This document shows positions 38,682 through 51,743 of a stretch of 64,000 nt of DNA, in pieces. The notes beneath the pieces are model-generated. The model worked only from the letters and a program-made list of their open reading frames with translations. It had not been told where the DNA came from and made no database searches. The stretch covers positions 11,841,229-11,905,228 of the forward strand of contig NC_037645.1 of assembly GCF_003254395.2 (NCBI RefSeq), read 5' to 3'. How positions within the stretch are numbered: position 1 is the first letter of the stretch; every line of letters starts with the position of its first letter. The translations under genes and the position numbers were made by a program. The DNA is from Apis mellifera (Eukaryota; Arthropoda; Insecta; Hymenoptera; Apidae).

Positions 38682-41649
38682 TTAAAATTCCCACTTTGTA
38701 GCAGATTCATAATCCGTTTCTCCAAGACGCAATGCTCCATTTTTTCCTGCAGTTAAATATCTTCCATCGGTGTGCTTAATACAAATACGAGAAGGTTCTC
38801 GTAATTCTAAATAAAAGCCATCAGAAGATATATCGGAATCTACGGTTACTCCTTCGCTATCTGCATGCCAATATTTACCATTTTGACCTGAAATAAAATA
38901 AATTCAATAGAAAAAAATAAATCAGTTTTTTTAAATTTTAATTAAGATTTAAAATATATTTAAAATATTAAACTACTATTAAGTAAAATATAGAAAATTA
39001 TAATATTATAATTTTTAATTTTCATATTAACATAGATATATTATTCAAGTAATTTTTTACCCTTAAATCTGACAATTCCACGATCACATCTTTCAACTCT
39101 GATAGTTTCATAAATAGCTTTGTTGCATTCTAATTTTGAACTGGCTGAACTTTTAGGTCCAACAAATCCTTGTTCACAACGTAATACTAAGACAGGTCTA
39201 TTCATTAAATAAAAATAATATTTGCTAGCATCTGAATCCAATCCATTTACAGATTCTGCATTAGCATAAAGATGACCAGAACGTTTTGTTGCTAAAAATT
39301 TGCCATTGTTAGCACGTAAAGCTACTGTTCCATCTTCTGATTGCCAAATCAAATCAAATAAAGCATTAGAAGAACGTTTGTGTTCCGATGCTTGAATTCC
39401 TCCTCCTGCTTCAAGACTCCAGTAACGATCTTGCATGGTACGCACATACCATCTTTTAGTTACACGATCAAATTCTAATTGAAAAGTTTCATGTCCAGAA
39501 ATTTCATCTTGATTTGCAGTCACGTCAACACCTGAAATCATGATGCTATTATTATACAGAAAGATTTTTTAAATTTATTTAATAAATTATTTATAATAAT
39601 TTGTAATTAATTATAATTAAAATTTAACAAATATGATAATTTATAATTAAATATAAATATATAAAAAAATAATTATATTTAATTTTAATTATAAATTTTA
39701 TTTAACTAAGACCATAAAAACAAAAATAATAAAAATTATAAAAATAAAATATACCTTGTTTCACAGATACATAACGTTGATTTAAAGCAGCAACAAAAGA
39801 AGCTTGCGGTAATGATTCTTCTAAAGAAAACAACTCATCTCGGGTTACAGTTGTTGATCTTGATTTTAAAACAGCTTTACTTCCAATAGGTGCCAAATAT
39901 GCTCCATACAAATCCCTTTAATTAAAAATATCATAATTTATATCATAATCTTCAAAATACAGATACAAAACCATTTAAACTAATTATGTATAAATATATA
40001 TAAATATGTTTTATATATATTATATATACAATAAATATATACACACTAAAATTAATTTACAATAATTATAATAAAATATAACAAATTAAACAATCATTTT
40101 AATTTAAAAAATCTAATATTTATAGAATTATATTTTAATATTATAATGTAATGAAAAATATACTAATATTTCTTACCTGAGTGCTAGTAATCCAGCATGA
40201 AACTCAGCAGCATAAAGACAATCTCGTGTACAAGAATCTAAAAGTTTACCATCTCGTGCTAAATATTTGTTATTACAAGTGTGTAAAGCATAATGACCAC
40301 CCTCAAATTTAGAATGTTCTTCGCCGTTATCTTCTATCGAAGCAGGACGAAATTCTAAAGTAAAGAGTGTATCTTCTCCCCAAGGAACTGGTGCATCTAC
40401 ATGAATTTCATCTTGTGTTGCACTTAAGTGAGCAAATCGTTTTCTTCCAGCAGATTTTAAATTTACCTTAAAATTTGCAAGAAATCAAAATTAATCAATA
40501 TTTTAAAATAATATAATAACATATTTACTTTACATTTATACACAATATAATACATATAATACATATAATAATACATATAAATTCATTCAGAATTCATACA
40601 AAATTTAATATATGAAAACTAATTTTGTTTTTGATAAATAATTTAAAGTTATATGTAATATGATATAAAAACTTACTTGAGGTCTAGCAGCAAGATGTAC
40701 TAGCCAATATTCTGCTTCACTTGGTGCTTTAGCTATACATTTAAGTTCATCTTGACTAGAACCCAAGAAATATCCTCTTTGAATATTCTTTAGAGCCCAT
40801 CTACCACTTCCTAATTTAAAAAAAGAAATTAAATTTTTACAAATAATTATGATTTATAATTATATAATAATATAATAATAATGCATCTAAAAAAATATAT
40901 TATTTTTATAGATTATTGATATTAAAATTGAATTTATTTAAAAAATCAAAGATTAATTTAAATATTTATATTAAACTTAATAAAAATAAATTTATATTAT
41001 ATCAAATCAAAATTATGTATACCATCAGAAGCTAACTGTATTTGAAAAGCACAACCAAGATCACTAGGATCTTCTGCTTCACAAGTAACATTTCCAAACT
41101 GATCCACTGCTAAATAACGATCTAAATGAGATCGAAGAAAAACTTGTTGTTCACTACCTTCTAAAGTCCATAATTGTTTTTTTTTCAAACTTGAACCGTT
41201 TGCATTAATTTTAAATCCAAAAGTTTCAGCTGTGAGATACTTAAACTTTCCATTTATTAAACCAACCTATAATAAAATTAAGTAAATATTAGAAAAAATA
41301 TTTTTTAAAAATACTATTTAATTAGCTTAAAATAAATTTGAAATCTATTTATATACTTTCTTTATTTGTAATAGATTTATAAATTCCATTTATTGTATAT
41401 ACTTCAAATAAAAAATACTCAAATTTTTATTTTTAATCTATAATTCTAAATTTTAATGCATGATAATTTTTAATGAAATATTTTTTAAAAGTATAAAATA
41501 AATAAATTTAAATTAAATATAAAAAATATGTATTAACATTACTTTATTAAAAATAAAATATATATAATTTTTAAATAATTAATAATTACCGTCCATCCAG
41601 ATTTTTCATTTGTATTTTCAGAACCGACATTCTCACCGTTAGCCTGCAT
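38682..41649 (-). CDS. sn: Fascin (singed)
   Basis: Actin-bundling protein made of four beta-trefoil domains; it packs parallel filaments in filopodia, bristles and border cells. Seven coding exons on the minus strand: 41649-41590, 41266-41023, 40810-40677, 40466-40177, 39915-39755, 39531-39061 and 38887-38682, giving 521 aa. Family landmarks: VGLINGKFKYLTAETFGFK and LKKKQLWTLE in trefoil 1, GRWALKNIQRGYFLGSS, RDLYGAYLAP, RYVSVKQGVDVTANQDE, RWYVRTMQDRYWSLEAGGG, and GKYWHADSEGVTVDSD near the C-terminus, which ends KWEF. The first coding exon holds exactly 20 residues; an acceptor at 41703/41704 shows it is preceded by an intron, so transcription begins further upstream, probably at 43.3-43.5 kb. 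Confidence 0.94.
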
Positions 41650-41702
41650 TGTTTATTTCTATAGATCGTTAATTAAACGTATAAAAATCCTTCGAATTAC
41701 TT

Positions 41703-43200
41703 CTGTAAGTACATATAAAAAAAACTATAAAAAATTTAAATTATATTTATTTATAAGAATAATTAATAAATTATAAAAAATATAATTAATTATAACTAGT
41801 ACATTAATTAATTATAACTAGTACAACTAATAATTCACGATAAAAGATATAAACTGTTCATAAATATATATAAAAATTTAAACAATTTAAATAATTAGAA
41901 AAATAATTATTTGATAATAATTAATTTTCATAAGTATTTAAATATTTAATAAATTGAAAATTAAAAGTAAAAATAGTATTATAATGGAAAAATAACATAG
42001 TAATTCTATTTTTGTCTCTGGTTAGTTTTCTTAGACAAACATATGAGCCTGATCTCTCCAGAAAGATATTTTATAAAATGTAGTTCTTAATTTAGAACAT
42101 TCTTCAGTCTTAAAATTTTTTCGTCTCCCAAGTATATTTTATTTTCAACCCTCAACTTCATGACTCATTTGTACGTGTTTCCGCCTGGGTGGGGCCAACT
42201 TCACTAAGAAAATGTTAATAAAACTATTTCGTCTTAATATCAATTTTTATCAATGAATTATTATTAATTTTTATCAATTACTATTTTTTCTAATTATAAA
42301 AAAAAAATATAATATAATATAAAATTTATAAAATCTAATCCATTATTTGTTATGACAATTGTTAAAAATTATTGTTCTGGTATATAAATATTTTAAGCTA
42401 TAAAAGATGTGATTAAATATGTATTTGAAATAAATGAAAGAATAATATATAGGTGTTATATATATATATTGAAGGTTGATTGTTTTCTTCATTATTTATT
42501 ATCATTTTATTGTCAATTTATTATTTCAATAAACATTTATTTAACAAAAGTAAATTTTAAAATCATTCAACATCTGATTATAAATTAACAAAATACGAAT
42601 TATTAATTTTTTATAAATTTCTTACATTTACTATACACTATTTTATAACATAATTAAATTTAAATAAATATATATAATATTATATTTAAATTAAATTTTC
42701 ATTTAAAAAAATTTATTAGAAAACTAAAATTATAAAATTACTAAATTCAAAAATCAGTTAATTAAATCATAATGCAAAATCAATAACACGATACGAAAGC
42801 CGGGACAATGACTGGCGTTCCATCCACCCAGTTTAACAAAACTATATTTTGATTCTAAAAAAGAAAATAAAGAAAAATGACTAATAATATTAAATAATAA
42901 ACATTAATAATTAAATTAGAAACAAGTAACAAATAATATGGCAATAATATAATAATAAAAAACTAAATCAATAAAATAGAATATGATATTATATTTAAAG
43001 ATTCTAAATGAGATATATTCTTTAAATATCAAAAGATATTTAAAAAATTTCAAATGAATATTTAAAAAAACAATGAATGTTATAATTAAAGTCTAACTTA
43101 TAACTATTATTTAAACTAATTTTATTTATTCAATAATTAATAAATAATAAATAAATAATATATTTTTATACACTTATAGTTTAAATTTGTAATTTATTAA

Positions 43201-43243
<43 letters not shown>

Positions 43244-43315
43244 AAAAAACAAAATATAATAAAAATTATGAATAAAACATTATGATCTTTGTACCAAGTA
43301 AATTTATATACTTAC
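41703..43315 (-). other. Presumed 5' UTR intron of fascin
   Basis: Bounded by an acceptor (TACTTACAG) at its 3' end near 41703 and a GTAAGT donor at 43315-43310. AT-rich, no coding signal. A (TA)n microsatellite occupies about 43210-43235. The stretch 42010-42230 is less AT-rich and may hold an alternative first exon or an enhancer. Confidence 0.5.
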
Positions 43316-43480
43316 AGAATCAAAAGGAAGACAAATTATACGTACTTGTCGTAAAATACACTAAAAACAGACAGAAGAAAGTACGCAAGAGAAGTATCGG
43401 TTACGACCGACGAATTATGTTCGCCGCAACAAAGATACTCAGCCAGCAACTGACTTGACTCGCTTGTTCTTTTCAGTTTG
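43316..43480 (-). other. Putative non-coding first exon and core promoter of fascin
   Basis: About 165 nt of balanced composition ending, on the minus strand, in TGATTCT followed by GTAAGT, directly upstream of the fascin coding region. No ATG-led frame of note. The upper limit is a guess; the NRF-1-like site lies just beyond it. Confidence 0.5.
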
Positions 43481-43504
43481 TGTAAGGATCCCTCAGGACT
43501 TCTG

Positions 43505-43515
43505 ACGCATGCGCA
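43505..43515. promoter_or_regulatory. NRF-1/EWG-like palindrome upstream of fascin
   Basis: ACGCATGCGCA, close to the consensus YGCGCAYGCGCR bound by vertebrate NRF-1 and insect EWG. It stands immediately upstream of the putative first exon of fascin. The assignment is by consensus only. Confidence 0.5.
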
Positions 43516-43755
43516 AAATCTGATTCCACCATAGAATCAGGATTGTGTATAGAATGTAATATTGGTGGAGAAACATTATAAGATTTGTTTATTTTTTTAT
43601 ATTTATAATTATTTATATTAATTGTATTTATTATAAAAATTATTTAAACTATTAACGTTATTTTTTATAGCATACTACTAGTAATAATAAATATCATATA
43701 GTAAATAAAAATTTTTACGATAAATATAACAGATATAATAGGTATCTTTAAATTT

Positions 43756-43940
43756 ATACGGCCCTGTATAATTTTACAGAATATCGCGCGTGCGCCGTTT
43801 TAATAAGGGGGTCGCGGTCGTGAACGATAGAGGATGTAGAAAGAGGAAAAAGTGGGGAATAAGCATACATCGAACTGTCGACTTTCCGGAAGACAGTGAA
43901 CCGCAGATCGACGACCCTATCTTTGTGATTGCTGTTTTTG
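43756..43940. promoter_or_regulatory. CpG-rich island, possible orphan promoter
   Basis: About 185 nt with many CG dinucleotides in an otherwise AT-dominated region. It includes CGCGCGTGCGCC (43785-43796, NRF-1-like) and CTTCCGG (ETS-like, minus strand, about 43885). A plus-strand frame from a GTG at 43790 runs through it but has no ATG start and ends in AT-rich spacer. It could be a second fascin start, or the promoter of a plus-strand transcript leading towards the fucosyltransferase gene. Confidence 0.45.
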
Positions 43941-46339
43941 CAATGAAACCTTATATATATTCCATTTTTTTATTTTTAATTTATCTATTCTTTATAATTA
44001 TTATTTTAATATAATTTATGCTTTTCTTTTTTGTGAAGATTTAAAAATTTTTTAAAAATTTTTTAAATATATATTATTTTTAAATATATATATATATATT
44101 TATATGTATATATATATATATATATTATTTAGTGTCTGTTTTATATTAATAAAATTAAAATTTATTAAAAAAAATTATAAAGTTATAATATTGATATTTT
44201 TTTTATAATAAATGTTAAAATATTAAAATTTTTAAATATAAAATATATATAAGTTGTACGTAAAATAATTATTATTTAATTTAATTATTATTTTGAAAAA
44301 ATACAAATATGTTTTAAATAAATATATTATAATTAAATTTCATAAAATAAAATGGCAAAAAAGGTAATATTTTAAATTGAAATTAAAATGATTTCAATTT
44401 CAATAAGTAAATTATATTAATTTTTTAATCAAAAATCACTTTTACAAAATCAATTTTACAAAATTTTATTATATATTAAATATAGAAATAAAATATGTAA
44501 TTCGTTTAAATGTTAATAATTAAACAATAGTTAAACAAATCTTAATAATAATAATTAATTTAAATCTTTTTATATTATGTATATTCTTATTTATTTAAAT
44601 TGATATATATACTTTAAATAATATATATATAATTTTATTATATATTAAATGATTTATAATTATTATTATTTTTATTTTTAATCTGAAATATATGATTATG
44701 GAAAAAATATATTTTTATCAATATATTGATATATAATTTTATTATTTATAAATATAATTAATTTTTTTAATTATATTTTCTCAATAAAAAAATACTCATT
44801 TATATAATTAGGAATTTCATTTTAATTCCTTAGACAATTTACAGTTAAACGGTATACAGTTATTTCGTCCTCTTTATGATACGATATAGACTTTCTGTGA
44901 TAATTACCTTTTTCAAAGGTTATTTAAAATTTTATCAATTTAAATTTTTATATATTTATTATATATTTTAGTTAAAATCAAGTAAATATTTTTATTTAAA
45001 ATATTTCAAATTAAACTAAAAATATTTGAAATAATAAAAATATTTATTATATATAATGAAAAATATCAATATATTTCCGTTCTTTCTTATCTTACTTCCT
45101 TATTTTCTTAAAGTATACCGTTAGTTTTGAATCAGTATATTATTTTATGAACGATGTCAAATATACACCAATGTAGAATATATGCATTCTTTCATAGAAT
45201 TGAATTTCTTAGAATATAATTTTAAATGGAATTATATTGCTGTGGAATCAAATTTATCATTCTTGAATAATATTCTTCATTTATTTTCAAATAATAACAT
45301 ATTAAAATATCATTTAATTTTATAAAATTTAATAAAATTTGTATAATATTATTTTTTATTTTCTATATCTAAACAAATGTATATGATTAGATATTAATCA
45401 TTAATTTAATGAAAAAGTCATTATATTTCTATAAATTTGTGTTTAATTCTTTGTAAAATATTACATAATATAATTTTCATATTTATAAATGATTAATATA
45501 TTACTTAATGTTATATGAAATTCATGAAAAAATCAAATAATAATATACGTGATAAAATTTTGTTAATAATAAATATTTAATTACTAAAAATTTTTATATA
45601 AATCAATCGAATATTTAGAATATAATCTTATTTCATTCAGGAAGTTTAAAACTTTGAAGCGTATCTAACGAGACATTTATACTGATTTCATTCTTCTGGT
45701 AAATTACGGACGCAGAACAGTTCTAAATTTCTTTCATTTGCGATTAAATTTGGACTTTTAATTTACACATATTATTTACAATTACAAAAATATAAAAATT
45801 ACTTATTTATATGTCAGTCATATATTTTTATAAGTTATATTCTAATCTATTTTCATATTTCATATTAAATACATATATACATACATATATATATAAATAT
45901 TTGTAAAGAAAAATTCATATGTAAAATATTTTATTTTATAATATATATATCATAAATATTTAATTTTATTAAAATTATTATAATCGAGTACTTATATACG
46001 TGAACAATTTTATTATATATATATATTGAATTTATATAAATCTAATAGATAAGAAAATAAAAAGTAAAAAAATAGGATATAACTTATAAATATAGCATAA
46101 ATAGTAAAAGAAGATAAACATAGAAAAAAATATATAAATATTTTATATATGTTTATATATATATAGAAAAAGATATATCAATATATATCAATATATATCA
46201 ATAGAAAATTATTATTTAAATTATAACTATAATGAATTATAATTTTCTAAATATTTTCGAATAATAATATAATATTTAATAATATTAGATTACAAAATTT
46301 ATAAAGCTTACAAAGCTTTTTTAAATAAGTAGTTCATTG
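43941..46339. other. AT desert with microsatellites
   Basis: Almost pure A/T over 2.4 kb with several (TA)n tracts, for example about 44080-44125, and three copies of a 10-bp unit ATATATATCA at 46171-46203. Short less AT-rich blocks at about 44830-44920 and 45640-45750 have no open frames. No gene seen. Confidence 0.6.
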
Positions 46340-46570
46340 TTGTAGAAATAGCCTAGTTGCATCTAACAACGTCGTTAGAGAAACTATAACTGATGAAGAG
46401 AAAGGAAGAATGAATAAAGAAAAGAAGAGAGTTCGTTGACCGTCAAAGAGAAGTCAGGAGCATGACTGTAACCGTGACTGTGATCGTAATCCTGATCGCA
46501 TCGTGATCGTAACCATGACCGACTTGCTTTTACAGATCCTTAGAAAGTCTTATATGTGTTCGCGAGATAG
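46340..46570 (+). other. Putative non-coding first exon, probably of the fucosyltransferase gene
   Basis: A 230-nt island of balanced composition ends in GCGAGATAG followed by GTAAGT, a full 5' splice site on the plus strand. It contains a 14-codon frame (46462-46506, MTVTVTVIVILIAS) and a second ATG at 46515 whose frame is open into the donor. A good acceptor (TTTCTTCTAG, ending 47715) lies 200 nt before the fucosyltransferase ATG and could be its partner, which would make both ATGs upstream starts. GTGATCGTAA-like units recur several times in 46470-46515. Confidence 0.45.
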
Positions 46571-46617
46571 GTAAGTAAAGATATATATATATATATATAT
46601 ATATCTTTACTATCTCG
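46563..46617. repeat. Hairpin around a 5' splice site
   Basis: Arm CGAGATAG plus TAAAG on the left pairs with CTTTACTATCTCG (46605-46617) on the right, with an alternating AT loop/stem between. The only interruption of the left arm is GTAAG (46571-46575), which is the splice donor itself. Confidence 0.7.
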
Positions 46618-47910
46618 AGAATTATAAATATATATATAAATATATTATATATATATAAAATATTTTAAATATATATATATATATATATTTACTTACATTT
46701 CTATGAATATTGTATAGTTTATATATTATATACATATAATTTTTATACAATTTAATATATAAAATATATTATATAAATAAATATATAAATATAATATTAT
46801 AAAATATATAAATATACAAGAAAAATATATGTAAACATATTTATAAGTATAAAAGAAATCGTAATATACAATAGATTTATATAGCTTATTAAATTTATCA
46901 CATTTTCATGTATCTTATATGATTATTCTATAAAAAATTTGAATTTAATTAATCAATCAGTTCTTCTAATTCTAGATAACATAATTTTAGTATAAAAACA
47001 TAGTATAAAAATTTATTGAAATATATTTTTTTTATTTACATATTTTGTAATATAAATGTAAAAATTGAGTTATTAAAGCAATAATATTATAAATAAAAAA
47101 TAATTTATGATTAGTAATAAAATTTAATTGCAAAACTTTTTAATGACATTTAATACTTTAAAATAATTCATCATATTCATATCATATTTGTATTTATTAC
47201 TTTATTTAAATATAAAATTATTTTATTTTTTTATACATAATTTTTGTTTCAATTTCAATTATTATAAATAATTACAAATTATATATTGTAAAAACTAATC
47301 ACAATTTTTTATCACAAGAAATTGTTTTTTTTTTTATAAAAATATGACGAAACATTTGTAATTTAACCTCAAATTTATTGTAACTTCTACTATGCAATAT
47401 AAATTATTTATATCTTGTTAAATTTTTAAAACATTTTTTAAAAAAGTAATATTATAATTATAATAAAATTTAGTATAATAAGTAATATATAATAAGTAAT
47501 TATAACATAATATAAAATTTATTATAAAAATAGTAATAAGAATAAATAATATTTGTTCAAAAACAAACATTATTATTTTAATAAAATATGTGATATAAAT
47601 ATTAATAATATGTTAAAATGTAATATAATTATATTATCTATATATTTCATAAATTATATTATATATTTTTTATAAATATAAACGAAAATATAAAGTCTGT
47701 TAAGTATTTCTTCTAGGAACAATATTATTGATAATGTGAAATATTTTAATGTAAAGTTTAAACTAATCTAAGTTTTAATATCTAAATAAAATATATACGT
47801 TTCATTAAAATATTTTAATCAAAATAAAAAAATAAATCATTAAGAAAACAGTATAACTAAAATAAATATTTTATTAATCATAAAAATTATCAATTAAAAT
47901 TAATTATAAA

Positions 47911-50496
47911 ATGCTGAACTTTTATTTTTCACGAAGAATATATTTTATATTTGTAACAATTGTTACTCTAAGTTTGAGTATAATAATTTATCAGGTATAT
48001 TTATAATTAATTTTATAATTAATATAATATAATAATGAAATGTTTGTAAAAAATATCAATGATAATAATAAATTAATAATCTTTTTGATTTATAAATGTA
48101 TGCTTATTAAATAGTATTTTAATATTAATAATATTATATAAATTATAAAGATAAGTTATAAGATAAAGAAAAAACAATATTTATTAAAATTAATATTATT
48201 AACAGATATATTTAATTCAAATTGGTAATAAATTACATTATTCAGGTATATAAAATGTATCAAGTTTTGTTTCATATTTTTATAAATATAAATAAGATAT
48301 AAACATTTGAATTATTGAATTAAAAAATATTTTAATTATATTTTTTAGACGTACCTGTAATTTTATGGTGGACACCTTTTGGAAATGATGAAAAATTACG
48401 GGACTGTGAAAATTATCAATGTTATTTCACAAGTAATCGATCCTTTCAATATCATAATCAAGTAAAGGTAATATATTATATATAAATTTTCATATATAAT
48501 TATAATTTAACTTAAATATAAATTCTGAAAAATAAAGATTTAAATAATTTCAATTATTTTTTTAAATTTAAAATAAAGTTAAATATACATTACAAAATTG
48601 AATAATTATTTTATTTTTTCATTCATAATCATTAAAACTGTTATGAATTATTAAGAATTAAAATAATTATAAATTAGTAGTAATATTAATAAATAAGAAT
48701 TAATAAATAAGAATTGATCAATTTATTATTACAAGATTAATTATTAAAAATTTATTAAATTTCATAATATATATAAATGTAAAAATTGCTTGTATTTGTT
48801 TTTAAATTGAGATCATTTTTCAAGAATTCATATTATTTTTAATTTTCAGAGTTTCCTGTTTTATGGTAGCAGTTTTCAAATTAATGATTTACCAAAATGG
48901 AAATCCAATGAGATTCCATGGGGTTTATTTCATGAAGAATCTCCTAGAAATAATCCAATCTTAGTCCAAGAGGAAACTCTGAATCTTTTTACATATTCCT
49001 CAACATTTAGTAGATTTAGTGATATACCTCTTACTCTTGTAGATCTACCTGGAATTACAGAATTATTAAGTCAATATAAAAAATTAAAAATCCTAAAATA
49101 CTATATAATATTATAAAAAATTATGTTTTCATAATAATATAACTTATTGGTTTTACAGGTAGAAAATATTTTGTATCGACTAAACAAAAAACTAAATTAA
49201 TGTATAAAAAAAATTTAGCACCATTACTTTACATACAATCTGATTGCGATACTGCAAGTAATAGAGATAGTTATGTAGCTGAATTAATGAAATATATACA
49301 TATAGATTCATATGGTACATGTTTAAATAATGCTCAACTTAATAAAAAGTAAAGTATTATACAAACACCATATAGATTTAAATATTATACACAAAGATAT
49401 TATACACATAGATTTAAATAAAATTAATTTTTTTTTATTATTTGTATAATGAGTTAATTATAACATATTATTATATAGATTAAAGGAAAATTACCTTGAA
49501 GTTTTAAATAGAGAGGATTTTCTTTCATTCAATGCCAATTATAAGTTTACAATAGCTTTTGAAAATGCAATCTGTGACGATTATATCACTGAAAAATTAT
49601 GGAGGCCTCTTATTGTTGGATCTATACCTGTATATTATGGATCACCATCATTTAAAGTATTAGTTAAAATTTATAACGTAACAATTATTTTATAATAATT
49701 TATAATATGTTTAATGTATCACATTGATTGATATTTTCTTATAAAAATTAAAAACTTTCTAATAACTTTTTAATAATGATCATATAACTTTCTAATTTCT
49801 TATTAAATACTAAAAAATCAATCAAATATTTTGATTTTATATTTAATTTTATTTAACGAAGAATTAATTATACGAATAAAAAAAAATTTTGCATTTGTAT
49901 TATGTAATTTTTCATTAAATATATAAAATTTATTTTTAAAAATAAAAATAGCAATTCAAATAATAACTCAATAAAATTGATTATAATAATATAATATATA
50001 TTTCTTTTTTTTTTAGGATTGGCTTCCAAATAATATGTCTGCTATTTCAATACTTGATTTCAAAGATCCAAAAAGTTTAGCCAACTTTTTATATAATCTT
50101 TCTAATAATGAAATTGAATATAATAAATATCTATCACATAAATTAATTGATAATTATGATATACATAATGAAAGATTAAAAAAGGCATTAAAAAAAAATA
50201 AAAAATTACTATCCAATGAATTTGGAAATTATGTTGAAGAGTTTGAATGTTATGTTTGTAAAAATATACATACAAAAAAAAAAACAAAAATTATTAATAA
50301 GAAACATTATAATTGTCCATTGCCAAAAAATCCATTAACAAATAAAATTGATTATTCTAATTCATGGACGAGACAATGGATTTTAGAAAAATGTAGTGCA
50401 AAAATATTAAATTATTATCTCCAAAATAATCTTACAATTAATATGGAGAATTTTGAAAGAGATAAATTAAAATTATATGATAGAAATAAATGTTAA
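47911..50496 (+). CDS. FucTB: Alpha-1,3-fucosyltransferase family protein, FUT10/FUT11 (FucTB) class
   Basis: Glycosyltransferase family 10 enzyme using GDP-fucose in the secretory pathway; the vertebrate FUT10/FUT11 class is reported to O-fucosylate proteins in the ER. Seven exons on the plus strand: 47911-47994, 48206-48245, 48349-48467, 48850-49069, 49159-49348, 49479-49656 and 50017-50496, giving 436 aa. Residues about 10-27 form a type II membrane anchor (IYFIFVTIVTLSLSIIIY). Then follow VILWWTPFG, WGLFHEESPRNNPIL, TFSRFSDIPLTL, YIQSDCDTASNRDSY and the GDP-fucose-binding motif FENAICDDYITEKLWRPL with GSIPVYYGSPSF. The C-terminal part has paired cysteines (CYVCKN). The second exon has two usable donors 21 nt apart (after 48224 or 48245). 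The exon 4 donor AAGTCAAT is weak. HEESPRNN decides for the FUT10/11 class over core FucT-A. Confidence 0.9.
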
Positions 50497-51743
50497 TCTA
50501 AAAAATTATTATTTTATATATGTAATAATAAATTACATATTTATATTTATAATTATATATTTGTGTTTTTTTATTTTCATTATAAGTTTTGATACATAGT
50601 CTATATTTTTATAATAAAAATAATATGTATAAAATTAATAAAAATTTTTTAAAATTTTTCTTTTTTTTATTTTATTCTTTTATTCCCTAACTTCATTTAA
50701 AAAAGAAGGTAATAAAAAAGAAAAAAGCATAATAAAATTATTTTTTAAATAAAATTCTTTATGTTAAAATTTCATGTTTCTATTACATATATATATATAT
50801 ATATGTATATATACAAAAATTATTTTTTATACTTTATAATAAAAAATTTATCAATTTATAATAAAAAAAATTCATAAAATAATTTTTATATTTTGCAAAT
50901 ATAAATGTTCATATTATAATCATATAGTATATATCACTCATATTTCAACATAAAACAAAATAAAGTATAAAATGTAAAACAAACAAACAAAGTTATTATG
51001 TGAAATAAAGTAAAAGAAATTTATAGATCACTAGCCATAAAAATAGAAAGAATATGGAATCAAAAGATATTATGTCAATCATAAATCTTATATAGGTTTT
51101 GTTTTCATTTTTAATCCAATTCAATTCAATTTTTACTTGATACAAATACAATACAAAAAATAATTAAAAATGTTTTAAATAAGAATTTAGAAAAATATAT
51201 GATTGTGATTATATCTTAGTCCAAAATCAACAGAGGCATTTTGCAAAAATAATAATAATACTGTTTATAATTCTTGTTTATCATTTTTTAGAAGATATAA
51301 ATTGAATAAATAATTGAAAGTATATTGGTAAAAAAATAATCATTGTTTCTATTAACAAAATATATAATATACTGCTATTAATATATATTAATTTAAATAA
51401 TATAGTTTCTTGATATACAATATTATATTAAGATCATAAATTAAACATAATGAAATATGTATTGTAAAATGCAATATAAAAAAAGAAAATATTTCCATAA
51501 AAATACTTTTAACTATTTTGAAAATATTTTCTTATAATTCTTATTTTTTTCTTCAAAAAAAAAAAATTGAAGTTATATTTCAAATATTATTCTACGTTAT
51601 TAGAAATAAGAAAAATTTTAATTTGTATTTTAATTCCGATAAAATATTCTATATGAAACATTAATATCATAAAAAAATATGTATTTTATTTTTAAATTCT
51701 ACTTACCAATTTAATTAAAATAAGGCAAAATTTAAAAGAAAAA
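50497..51743. other. Spacer between convergent fucosyltransferase and TBCD genes
   Basis: 3' UTRs of both genes; AT-rich with a (TA)n tract near 50788-50805. No further structure. Confidence 0.6.

Noticed and set aside
43790..44014. Plus-strand frame in the CpG-rich island
   Set aside because: Starts with GTG, has no ATG in the GC-rich part and ends in AT-rich spacer; the island is better explained as a promoter.
43941..46339. AT desert as a centromere-like satellite or replication origin
   Set aside because: Only short dinucleotide and 10-bp repeats occur; no higher-order tandem array is present, and such composition is ordinary for bee spacers.
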